Counted from the first letter of the stretch, positions 1 to 5,875 are shown. The stretch is DNA of 7,707 nt from CAMAUF01 sp046152925 (GCA_046152925.1 JBJXFX010000119.1:1-7707), one strand, 5' to 3'. Made by a program: numbers and translations. Notes: a model not told the origin generated them from the letters alone.

Positions 1-542
1 ATGCGGAGCGCCTCCTCGGCGTCGACGAACCGGCCCGTGTAGAAGAGCTCCAGCGCCTTCGACTGGCCCACGATGCGCGGCAGCAGCCAGGTCGAGCCCG
101 TATCGGCGACGATCGCGCGCTTCGTGAAGATCGCGCTAAAGCGGGCCTTTTCGCTGGCGAGCCGGATGTCGCAGGCGAGGGCCAGCGAGAAGCCAGCGCC
201 GACCGAGGCGCCGTTCACCGCCGCAATCGTCGGCTTCTTGCAGTGGTAAACGTCCGCCGTGCCGAGGTAGCGCGACCGGACGCGGCCAGGGCGGCCCTGG
301 TGCGGCCGGGGCATCCAATCCGCTTCGGTGCCGGGCCCGACGAGGTCGGTGCCGGCGCTAAAGCCGCGCCCTTCGCCGGTGATGATCACGCAACGGACAT
401 CGTCGTCGCTGTTGGCCAGCCCGATCGCGTTCTCGATCTCGCTCCAGGTGCCCCAGGAAAGCGCATTCATCTTGTCGGGCTTGTTCAGCGTAATCGTCGC
501 GACGAAGTCGCTCGTCTCGTAGCGGATGTCCTTGAAGTGCAC
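1..542 (-). CDS. Enoyl-CoA hydratase/isomerase (crotonase) family protein, 3' end cut off by window edge
   Basis: The first 180 residues of a crotonase-superfamily acyl-CoA enzyme are present; the family acts on CoA thioesters in fatty-acid or aromatic-acid breakdown. The start is a GTG at 540-542 with a GGAG seven bases upstream, giving VHFKDIRYET at the N-terminus. Family landmarks are the N-terminal strand and 'LNKPDKMNALS' (about 19-29), the first oxyanion-hole segment 'GRGFSAGTDL' (58-67), and the second at 'KKPTIAAVNGASVGAGF' (102-118). The two glutamates of classical hydratases are absent: the positions are Ser119 and Phe139 by my alignment. An Asp (147) in 'VADTGSTWLLPR' matches the catalytic Asp of PaaG-like isomerases. 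An isomerase or other crotonase reaction is therefore more likely than plain hydration. It lies 66 bases behind the DinB-like gene on the same strand, so they may be cotranscribed, although a TACAGT box at 573-578 could start its own transcript. The substrate cannot be told. Confidence 0.9.
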   Translation of the reverse strand, partial: MHFKDIRYETSDFVATITLNKPDKMNALSWGTWSEIENAIGLANSDDDVRCVIITGEGRGFSAGTDLVGPGTEADWMPRPHQGRPGRVRSRYLGTADVYHCKKPTIAAVNGASVGAGFSLALACDIRLASEKARFSAIFTKRAIVADTGSTWLLPRIVGQSKALELFYTGRFVDAEEALR

Positions 543-608
543 GGTCGAGCTCCGGGAGAAGGTTGTGCGAGGACTGTAGCCGCGCTCGCCGGGCCGCGCC
601 ACCCGCGG

Positions 609-1109
609 TTAGACATCGTCAAGGAACATGCCCATCGGCCCGATCGCGGTCAGGAGCTCAGTGCGGACCGCGGCTGCCGCCTGGCGTAGGTGGGCGATCT
701 CGTGGCAGGGCCAATAGTTCACGAACTCCGCGGCGCGCACCTCGCCGGCCTCATCGTGGACGCCAAAGCGCCCGAGGTCTGCGGCGCTGAGCGACCGCAG
801 CCAGGCGAGGTCCTGCGTCCGCTCGTCGCGGAAACGGGCGAGCAGCTCGTCGATGCTGTATCGCTGATAGCCGCCCGCACGGAGCAGCGCCGGCGGGTCG
901 ACCGGCATGATCCGCGGGCGGTCGTGCTCAAGGACTCGGCCGATCCGCTGGCGAAAGGCGTGTTCTGAGATATCGACGACGTGGGCGAGGCACTCGAAAG
1001 GGGTCCAGTCACCATCGAAGCCGCGGTATCGAGCGCCCGCGGCGAGCGCGGCAAACGCATCGGGCATGGCGGCAAGCGTCGACAGGGCAGACGGTGCGAT
1101 GGTGTCCAT
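609..1109 (-). CDS. DinB/YfiT-like metal-binding protein
   Basis: A 166-residue protein of the DinB/YfiT four-helix-bundle superfamily, whose members carry a divalent-metal site formed by three histidines and include bacillithiol- or mycothiol-dependent transferases. The sequence shows the expected pattern: 'WTPFECLAHVVDISEH' (35-50), with His43 as first ligand, and 'NYWPCHEIAHLRQ' (131-143), with His136 and His140 as the HxxxH pair. Length is normal for the family. The ATG at 1109 is preferred although no Shine-Dalgarno sequence precedes it, because a TATCAT box ends six bases upstream, which fits leaderless transcription. It is divergent from recQ across a 74-base spacer and is followed on its own strand by the crotonase gene. 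The substrate is unknown; thiol transfer or detoxification is a family-level guess only. Confidence 0.85.
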   Translation of the reverse strand: MDTIAPSALSTLAAMPDAFAALAAGARYRGFDGDWTPFECLAHVVDISEHAFRQRIGRVLEHDRPRIMPVDPPALLRAGGYQRYSIDELLARFRDERTQDLAWLRSLSAADLGRFGVHDEAGEVRAAEFVNYWPCHEIAHLRQAAAAVRTELLTAIGPMGMFLDDV

Positions 1110-1115
1110 TGAGGA

Positions 1116-1121
1116 ATGATA
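1116..1121 (-). promoter_or_regulatory. Leaderless-type -10 box for the DinB-like gene
   Basis: TATCAT on the minus strand fits the TANNNT consensus and ends six bases before the ATG at 1109, so transcription should start at or next to the A of the start codon. No Shine-Dalgarno sequence lies in between. No convincing -35 element was found. Confidence 0.5.
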
Positions 1122-1170
1122 CGTGAACCCGTGTTCGTTGCGGGCTGTAGATCGTATCGCACATCCGTTC

Positions 1171-1176
1171 TATCGT
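1171..1176 (+). promoter_or_regulatory. Leaderless-type -10 box for recQ
   Basis: TATCGT on the plus strand fits TANNNT and ends seven bases before the recQ ATG at 1184. There is no Shine-Dalgarno sequence before that ATG. The geometry mirrors the DinB-like gene on the other side of the divergent spacer, which strengthens both calls. Confidence 0.5.
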
Positions 1177-1183
1177 CCCGACG

Positions 1184-3292
1184 ATGCCCGCTGCGACGCC
1201 CGCCGACGCCCCGCTCGCCGACCCGCGTACGCTCGCCCCCGCGCGGCGCAAACTGCTTGATGTCTTCGGCTACCGCGAATTCCGCAACGGCCAGCCCGAG
1301 GTCATCGCGGCAGTGCTCGCGCGGCAGGACACCCTCGCCGTGATGCCTACCGGTGGTGGCAAGAGCGTGTGCTACCAGGTCCCGGCCCTGTTGGCCGAGA
1401 CCGGAGTCACCGTGGTCGTTTCGCCGTTGCTCGCGTTGATGAAGGACCAAGTGGACGCCCTGCTGCAGGCCGGCGTCGCTGCGGCCGCCGTGAACTCCAC
1501 GATGTCACGCGAAGAACAACAGCAGGTCCTCGCGGCCGCGCAACAGGGCCAGGTACGGCTGCTCTACGTCGCGCCCGAACGCTTCGGCGACGGCGGTTTC
1601 ATGGCGGCCCTTCGGGCAATGCGCGTCAACCTCTTGGCGGTCGACGAGGCGCATTGCATCTCGCAGTGGGGTCACGACTTCCGGCCGAGCTATCGCGACC
1701 TCGGCGATGTCCGCGACCGGATCGGGAACCCGCCGATCGTCGCGCTCACGGCGACGGCGGACCCGCTGGTGCGAGACGACATCGTCCAGCGGCTCAAGCT
1801 CCGCAACCCCGTCGTCCACGTCGCCGGATTCGACCGCCCGAACCTCCGCTTCGAGGTCGTCCGCGTGAAGAGCCAGAAGGAGAAGGACGAGCTCATCGCC
1901 GAGAAGCTGAAGGAGATCACCGAGGAGTCGGCGATCGTCTATTGCGGGACGCGCAAAAAGGTGGAGGAGCTGACGGACGTCCTCCACCGCAAGCGGATCA
2001 AGGCCGCCCGCTACCACGCCGGGATGGAGGACGTCGACCGTAAGCGCATCCAGGAAGCGTTTGCGCGCGACAGCGTCCGGATCATCGTCGCCACCAACGC
2101 ATTCGGGATGGGCATCGACAAGCCGGATGTCCGGCTCGTCATCCACCACGACTTGCCGGAATCGATGGAGGCCTTTTACCAGGAGGCGGGACGCGCGGGG
2201 CGCGATGGCGAACCGGCCGAATGCGTCCTCTACTTCGCACCGCGGGACCGCAGCCTGCGCGAGTTCTTCATCGACCTGTCGCATCCGGCCGGCGAAACGG
2301 TGCTTCGCGTCTACCGCGACCTCGTGACGCATCGCGGCCAACGCACGCACATCCGCGAGCTGATGCAGGAGGAGAACGAACCTGGCGTCAACGCAGCCAT
2401 CCAGGTGCTCGTCGAAAGCGGGCTTGCCGGCCGCCAGGGGTACATGGCCTGGGCGACGCGCCCCGACGGCGAGGACGAAATCGACTTGGGCTCGCTGGAG
2501 GCGCATCGCGAGCACGCGCTCAAGAAGCTCGACGCGGTGCAGCACTTCGCCGAATCGGCCACCTGCCTGCGGAGGCGCATCCTGGATTATTTCGGCGAGT
2601 CGGGGCATCCGGCAGCCTGCGGCAACTGCGGGCCGTGCGTCGCGCCCCCGCGCACGCATCTCGCCGCCGGGACCGCCGACGAAGAGCAGACTTTCGCCGA
2701 CCTGCGCACCGTCCGTCGGCGCTTCGCAGACGAGAACAACGTCCCGCCGTTCATGATCTTCAGCGACGCCACCCTCCGCGAAATGGTCCGGCGCCTGCCC
2801 CGCAGCCGCGTGGAGATGCTCGCGATCAGCGGCGTCAGTGCGAACAAGTTCGAGCGGTTCGGCGAAGCGTTTCTCGCGGTCACCCGCGCCCATGCGCCCG
2901 CGCCCGGGGCTCCGCGCCCGGAGCGGGTGAACCGGCCGGCCGACGCGACCTCGACCGACGTTCCGTTTCGGGCGCGGAGCGGGAAGGTCCTGACGCCCTC
3001 GCTGCGGCGGACGTACGAACTCCTCCGGGAAGGCCACGACATCGCCGAGGTCGCAACCCAGCGCGGTCTTTCGACGGCGACGATCACGACGCACATCGCG
3101 GACCTGATCCTCGCGGGCGAAGTCGACGACATCTCGCGCTGGGTCGATGACATGACGATGGCCCGGATCAAGAAGGCCGCCGGGGCCGGCCCGATCGGCG
3201 CGCTCGGCCCCCTCAAAGAGGCAGTCGGCGAGTCGGTGACCTATGAACAGCTCCACCTCGCCCGCGCGTTCCTCAGCCGCAGCCGCACCTAG
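1184..3292 (+). CDS. recQ: ATP-dependent DNA helicase RecQ
   Basis: A 702-residue superfamily 2 helicase that unwinds DNA 3'-5' in recombination and repair. Motifs in order: motif 0 with 'FRNGQPEV' (33-40), Walker A 'MPTGGGKS' (54-61), Ia 'VVSPLLALMKDQ' (78-89), DEAH (154-157) with the RecQ aromatic-rich loop 'CISQWGHDFRPSY' (158-170), III 'ALTATA' (187-192), IV 'IVYCGTRKK' (251-259), V 'VATNAFGMGIDKPDVR' (302-317) and VI 'QEAGRAGRDG' (333-342). A zinc site follows (Cys461, 479, 482, 485), then an HRDC domain (about 499-568) and a C-terminal RecQ-type helix-turn-helix domain (about 600-700). The domain order is unusual: a winged-helix-like stretch of about 75 residues (370-440) lies before the zinc site, and only about 14 residues separate the zinc site from HRDC, so the normal RQC winged helix is missing from its usual place. 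The ATG at 1184 has no Shine-Dalgarno and a leaderless-type -10 box. Confidence 0.97.
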   Translation: MPAATPADAPLADPRTLAPARRKLLDVFGYREFRNGQPEVIAAVLARQDTLAVMPTGGGKSVCYQVPALLAETGVTVVVSPLLALMKDQVDALLQAGVAAAAVNSTMSREEQQQVLAAAQQGQVRLLYVAPERFGDGGFMAALRAMRVNLLAVDEAHCISQWGHDFRPSYRDLGDVRDRIGNPPIVALTATADPLVRDDIVQRLKLRNPVVHVAGFDRPNLRFEVVRVKSQKEKDELIAEKLKEITEESAIVYCGTRKKVEELTDVLHRKRIKAARYHAGMEDVDRKRIQEAFARDSVRIIVATNAFGMGIDKPDVRLVIHHDLPESMEAFYQEAGRAGRDGEPAECVLYFAPRDRSLREFFIDLSHPAGETVLRVYRDLVTHRGQRTHIRELMQEENEPGVNAAIQVLVESGLAGRQGYMAWATRPDGEDEIDLGSLEAHREHALKKLDAVQHFAESATCLRRRILDYFGESGHPAACGNCGPCVAPPRTHLAAGTADEEQTFADLRTVRRRFADENNVPPFMIFSDATLREMVRRLPRSRVEMLAISGVSANKFERFGEAFLAVTRAHAPAPGAPRPERVNRPADATSTDVPFRARSGKVLTPSLRRTYELLREGHDIAEVATQRGLSTATITTHIADLILAGEVDDISRWVDDMTMARIKKAAGAGPIGALGPLKEAVGESVTYEQLHLARAFLSRSRT

Positions 3293-3379
3293 GCGGCCAC
3301 GGCTCAACCGGTCCAGTCCGTTGGCATGGGGCGACCGATCCGGCCAACAGCCGGCGGCCACGGCCCGTCCCGGTCAGTC
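3292..3379 (+). repeat. Imperfect direct repeat between recQ and the SPFH gene
   Basis: The 12-mer GGCGGCCACGGC occurs exactly at 3292-3303, starting on the last base of the recQ stop codon, and again at 3353-3364. Similarity continues loosely for about 15 more bases in both copies (CGGTC followed by AGTCC). Between the copies, CCGGC-CAACA-GCCGG at 3340-3354 can form a 5-bp hairpin without a T-tract. It could be operator half-sites, a weak recQ terminator or chance in GC-rich DNA. Confidence 0.35.
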
Positions 3380-3426
3380 CTGCTAGAAGTGTCGCGAATC
3401 TCTCGTCGTGTTCGCCCGGGACGAGC

Positions 3427-3432
3427 TAAGAT
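3427..3432 (+). promoter_or_regulatory. Possible -10 box for the SPFH-domain gene
   Basis: TAAGAT lies 40 bases upstream of the ATG at 3473 and would give a leader of about 34 bases containing an AGGAG ribosome site. No clear -35 hexamer was found at the right spacing. Confidence 0.35.
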
Positions 3433-3472
3433 GGATTCGGGGCCCGGCATCGGGACCGCCAGGAGCGTTTCA

Positions 3473-4435
3473 ATGAACTGGATCGTGAGCATGCTGCTCG
3501 CATTCGTCGTGTGCGGCATCGTCTTCGCCGTCGGCCGGGCGATGCGGTCGAGCGAGGAGCCTGCGCTCCGCGCCCAGTCCCGCATCGTCATCCCAGCCGC
3601 GTTCGTCCTGCTCGTCCTTTGGGTGGGCGGGCACACAATCGGCGCATCGGTGAAGCAAATCCCGGCGGGCCACGTTGGCGTCGTTTATGAATTCGGCGCC
3701 ATCGTCGACCAGACGGCCTCGGGCCTCCAGGTGATCCCGCCGTGGCGCTCGGTCAAGGCCGCGAGCACCCAAGTCCAGCGCCAACGCTTCGACGGCATGA
3801 GCTCGTTCTCGCGCGAGACCCAGGACGTGATCATGTCCGTCACGCTCAACTACCAGGTCGACCCCGACGCCATCCAGCGCCTCTACCGCGAAGTGGGACC
3901 GAACTGGAACGAGCGGCTGATCGAGTCGCGCGTCTCGAACTTCCTCAAGGAAGAGACCGTCAAGTACGAATCGGTCGAGGTGGCACCGAACCGCGAGCAG
4001 ATCCGGTCGGCTGTCCGCGGCAAGCTCGCCACTGAGTTGCAGGGATTCTCGGTCCGCGTGATCGACTTCCTCATCGACAATATCGAGTTCCGCCCCGAGT
4101 TCAAGCAGGCCATCGAGCAGAAGCAGATCGCCACGCAGGATGCCCTGCGCGAGCAAGAGCGGATCAAGCAGAAGCAGGCCGAGGCCCAGCAGGGCATCGA
4201 AGCTGCCCGCGGCGAGGCCGAGTCCGTGAAGCTCCGTGCGGCCGGCGATGCCGAAGCAACGAAGATCCGTGCCGACGCCCAGGCCTCCGCCAACCGCGCC
4301 CTTGCGGCCTCCCTCACCCCCGAAGTCCTGCAGTTCACCGCGATCGACCGGCTCGCCGACAACATCCAGATAGCGCTGATCCCGAGCGGTCAGGGCCTGA
4401 TCATCGACCCCTCGACCATCCTTCGCGACCGCTAA
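3473..4435 (+). CDS. SPFH/prohibitin-family membrane protein
   Basis: A 320-residue SPFH (stomatin/prohibitin/flotillin/HflK-C) protein. The family forms oligomeric scaffolds on the membrane and often modulates membrane proteases or lipid domains. Two hydrophobic segments are visible, about residues 4-20 and 38-54, separated by a short polar loop; most relatives have only one. The SPFH domain follows, from 'IPAGHVGVVYEFGAI' (63-77) to about 210, including 'VTLNYQVD' (123-130) and 'GFSVRVIDFLIDNIEF' (191-206). A charged coiled-coil region rich in Gln, Glu, Lys and Ala (about 211-280) and a short hydrophobic tail come next. The ATG at 3473 is chosen over upstream in-frame starts because AGGAG sits eight bases before it and the N-terminal membrane segment begins there. 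It ends 60 bases before the selenoprotein gene on the same strand. The partner protease or lipid target is unknown. Confidence 0.9.
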   Translation: MNWIVSMLLAFVVCGIVFAVGRAMRSSEEPALRAQSRIVIPAAFVLLVLWVGGHTIGASVKQIPAGHVGVVYEFGAIVDQTASGLQVIPPWRSVKAASTQVQRQRFDGMSSFSRETQDVIMSVTLNYQVDPDAIQRLYREVGPNWNERLIESRVSNFLKEETVKYESVEVAPNREQIRSAVRGKLATELQGFSVRVIDFLIDNIEFRPEFKQAIEQKQIATQDALREQERIKQKQAEAQQGIEAARGEAESVKLRAAGDAEATKIRADAQASANRALAASLTPEVLQFTAIDRLADNIQIALIPSGQGLIIDPSTILRDR

Positions 4436-4441
4436 CCGCGG

Positions 4442-4462
4442 CCCAGCACACGACTGCTGTGG
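4442..4462 (+). terminator. Weak hairpin after the SPFH gene
   Basis: CAGCA (4444-4448) pairs with TGCTG (4455-4459). Two flanking C-G pairs extend the stem across a single bulged T. There is no proper T-run, so termination would be weak at best, and the hairpin abuts the -10 box of the next gene. Confidence 0.2.
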
Positions 4463-4468
4463 TAGAGT
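4463..4468 (+). promoter_or_regulatory. Possible extended -10 promoter of the selenoprotein gene
   Basis: TAGAGT preceded by TGG forms an extended -10 element 27 bases before the ATG at 4496. It would give a leader of about 20 bases that still includes the strong GGAGGT ribosome site at 4485-4490. No -35 element is apparent, and readthrough from the SPFH gene is an alternative. Confidence 0.4.
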
Positions 4469-4495
4469 TACCTTCACTGTTCCCGGAGGTGCGTC

Positions 4496-5014
4496 ATGGC
4501 CACAATCCTCGACCCTACGGACGAACGAGTGCCGGTGAAGCGCTCGTTGACGCCACGCCCAGAGGCGATCGGCGGCGTCGTCGGCTTCCTTGATATTTCC
4601 AAGCCACGCGGCAACATCCTCATCGACCAGCTCGAATTGAGGCTCCGCGACCGGCTGCCGGGCGTCGAATTCCGGCGTTACAGCAAGCCGACGTTCACCA
4701 AGCCGGCGCCGGAGGACCTTCGCCGCAAGATCGCCGAGGAGTGTGGCTTCGTCATCGAAGCCCTCGCCGACTGAGGCTCCTGCACAACGTGCAGTGTGCA
4801 CGACACGACCTGGTTCGAAATCAACGGCAAGCCCGCGGTCTTCATCGCCTCCACCGAGTTCGTGGACGCGGCGGAAAAGCAGGCTGAAATGCTCGGGCTC
4901 CCCGAAGTGAAGCGCCTCTTCGTCCCGCACCCCATCCAGGATGCGACCGACGATGAGATGCGCCTGAAGGCCGACACCATCGTCGACGCAATCATCGACG
5001 CCCTCGTCGATTAG
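4496..5014 (+). CDS. UGSC-family selenoprotein, with in-frame UGA read as selenocysteine
   Basis: Read through the TGA at 4772-4774, this is one 172-residue protein. The ATG has GGAGGT five bases upstream. The N-terminal half has 'DPTDE' (6-10), 'LTPRPEAIGGVVGFLDISKP' (18-37) and 'SKPTFTKPAPED' (62-73). The recoded codon is Sec93 in A-D-U-G-S-C, continued by 'TTCSVHD' (97-103). The C-terminal half has 'GKPAVFIASTEF' (110-121) and 'FVPHP' (142-146). This order matches the UGSC-like family, which was named for a Sec-Gly-Ser-Cys motif and has Cys-containing homologues. Sec93 and Cys96 make a UxxC redox-type pair; Cys99 stands where I recall Trp in relatives. Both halves are in the same frame, and the second half alone has no ribosome site or plausible start. 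The biochemical function of the family is not established; a redox role is inferred from the motif. The stop codon overlaps that of the convergent HAD-like gene. A disrupted gene is the alternative, but the exact position of the TGA argues against it. Confidence 0.9.
4772..4774 (+). other. Selenocysteine codon (UGA) in the UGSC gene
   Basis: The in-frame TGA is codon 93. It is followed directly by GGC TCC TGC (Gly-Ser-Cys), giving the exact U-G-S-C family signature, and the frame stays open for 79 more codons of conserved family sequence to the TAG at 5012-5014. Confidence 0.88.
4788..4802 (+). promoter_or_regulatory. Candidate bacterial SECIS hairpin
   Basis: CGTGCA (4788-4793) pairs perfectly with TGCACG (4797-4802) around a GTG loop. 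The first loop base, G4794, lies 20 bases after the UGA. Bacterial SECIS elements sit within the coding sequence just downstream of the UGA, with a guanine in the small apical loop about 16-37 bases away, so the geometry fits. A weak outer stem (AGG 4774-4776 with CCT 4809-4811) may close the structure. A competing 6-bp hairpin (4780-4785 with 4789-4794, loop AAC) shares bases with it, so the two cannot form together. Confidence 0.7.
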
Positions 5015-5598
5015 CCAGCGACGCCCTCGCCGAGGACTGTCCCAAGGCTCACCAACTCTCGCAAGGCTGCGCTGGGGAACGGGATGACCCGGACCCCAGC
5101 CGCCGCCCATGCATCCCAGCGCCCAGCATCGCCCACAACCGCGAGCGACCGCGCCGCCGGCCACGTCGCAGACGGCACGGCGTGCTCGGCGCCCGTGAAG
5201 ACCTCGTCGGCGTAGGCCGGCAATCCGGCGCCCGCCATCCAACGGCCCAGCCCGTCGGCCGACGTGGCCAAGCCGCTCGCCACGCCCAAGCGATAGCCGC
5301 GATACCGCAGCGAGTGGAGCAGCGCACGCGCCGGGCCGCCGACATCCCAGACATCCGCAAGGGCCGCGTCGAACGCCGCCTCGGCTTCCGGCGCACGTCC
5401 GCGAGCCACCTCGCGTAGGGCGGCCGCGGGCGCAACACCGGCCGCGGACGCCTCCCGCACTGCATCAAACGCTTTGGGGGCGCCACACGCTTCCAGCGCC
5501 TCCCGGATCGCGGCTTCAAGGGCGCCCCGCGCGTTCGGCAGCGCGAGGACGCCCTCCCACTCGAAGAGGACGGCCGCGTAGGCGCTCACAATGGACAT
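5011..5598 (-). CDS. HAD-superfamily-like protein with substituted catalytic aspartates
   Basis: A 195-residue protein with the layout of a haloacid-dehalogenase-type hydrolase. The motif I strand and loop are 'AAVLFEWEGVL' (8-18), a helical cap region spans about 25-95, motif II is 'LGVASGLATS' (104-113) with Ser108, and the motif IV strand is 'LAVVGDAGRWDAW' (152-164). Phosphatases of this family have Asp-x-Asp in motif I; here both are glutamate (Glu13, Glu15). The motif III lysine, normally before a proline in this region, is not visible and Val141-Pro142 stands there. Hydrolase activity is therefore doubtful and the protein may be a binding or regulatory relic. The ATG at 5598 is chosen because longer in-frame starts run into the bS21 gene; it has no good Shine-Dalgarno. 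The TAA stop (5013-5011) overlaps the TAG of the convergent selenoprotein gene. Sequence is very Ala/Arg/Gly-rich. Confidence 0.75.
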   Translation of the reverse strand: MSIVSAYAAVLFEWEGVLALPNARGALEAAIREALEACGAPKAFDAVREASAAGVAPAAALREVARGRAPEAEAAFDAALADVWDVGGPARALLHSLRYRGYRLGVASGLATSADGLGRWMAGAGLPAYADEVFTGAEHAVPSATWPAARSLAVVGDAGRWDAWAAAGVRVIPFPSAALRELVSLGTVLGEGVAG

Positions 5599-5611
5599 CC
5601 GGAGATCAACA

Positions 5612-5636
5612 ACGGCCCGGAGTGTATCCGGGCCGT
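5612..5636 (-). terminator. Hairpin terminator downstream of rpsU
   Basis: A perfect 9-bp GC-rich stem (ACGGCCCGG with CCGGGCCGT) closes a 7-base loop. It lies 23 bases after the bS21 stop codon. On the minus strand it is followed by TGTTGATCT, moderately T-rich, which fits an intrinsic terminator or attenuator. The HAD-like ATG begins only 13 bases beyond it, so that gene either has its own start signal or depends on readthrough. Confidence 0.6.
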
Positions 5637-5659
5637 CGTCGTGGTGCTGCCGACGCAGG

Positions 5660-5875
5660 TTAGCGCCGCGCCGCTGCTCGCTGTTCGCTCCGCATCTGCT
5701 TCTTGCGCAGCTTCCGGAGACGTGCGGCTTCTTTCTTCTTCCGCTTGACGCTGGGCTTCTCGTAGTGCTCGCGGCGGCGGGCCTCGGCGAGTACCCCATC
5801 CTGCTGGACACGCTTGTTGAAGCGCTTCAGCGCACTTTCGAACGGCTCGCCGTCGGAAACGATGACTTCCGTCAC
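5660..5875 (-). CDS. rpsU: Small ribosomal subunit protein bS21
   Basis: A 71-residue basic protein of the bS21 family, a late-assembling 30S subunit protein near the mRNA exit and anti-Shine-Dalgarno region. The family core is clear: 'EPFESALKRFNKRVQQDG' (10-27), 'ARRREHYEKPSVKRKKKEAA' (32-51) and a long Arg/Lys/Ala-rich C-terminal helix. Length is typical. The start is GTG at 5873-5875, giving MTEVIV as usual for the family; a GGGGTGA-like ribosome site lies roughly 10-15 bases upstream. It is 80 bases behind the DUF1992 gene on the same strand and is followed by a strong hairpin. Confidence 0.95.
   Translation of the reverse strand: MTEVIVSDGEPFESALKRFNKRVQQDGVLAEARRREHYEKPSVKRKKKEAARLRKLRKKQMRSEQRAAARR

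Noticed and set aside
243..689. Plus-strand open frame opposite the crotonase gene
   Set aside because: The minus-strand frame carries clear crotonase motifs and a ribosome site; this one does not.
1505..3361. Long open frame on the minus strand under recQ
   Set aside because: This is an antisense shadow, common in GC-rich coding DNA. RecQ on the plus strand has all helicase motifs without interruption.
3326..3472. N-terminal extension of the SPFH protein from ATG 3326
   Set aside because: The ATG at 3473 has a well-placed AGGAG and starts right at the first membrane segment; the extension is polar and covers the probable promoter.
4496..4774. A 92-residue gene ending at the TGA, or a pseudogene
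   Set aside because: The TGA falls exactly at the family's Sec position, the downstream half is intact and conserved, and a SECIS-like hairpin is present.
4796..5014. A separate 72-residue gene starting at GTG 4796
   Set aside because: It is the C-terminal half of the UGSC protein in the same frame, has no ribosome site, and would begin inside the conserved motif region.
3470..5242. Long open frame on the minus strand under the SPFH and UGSC genes
   Set aside because: Shadow of plus-strand genes with recognisable families; the translation is low-complexity and matches no family I know.
5599..5811. Upstream N-terminal extension of the HAD-like protein
   Set aside because: It would overlap the bS21 coding region and the hairpin, and the added residues are Arg/Ser-rich with no family match; the HAD fold begins just after the ATG at 5598.
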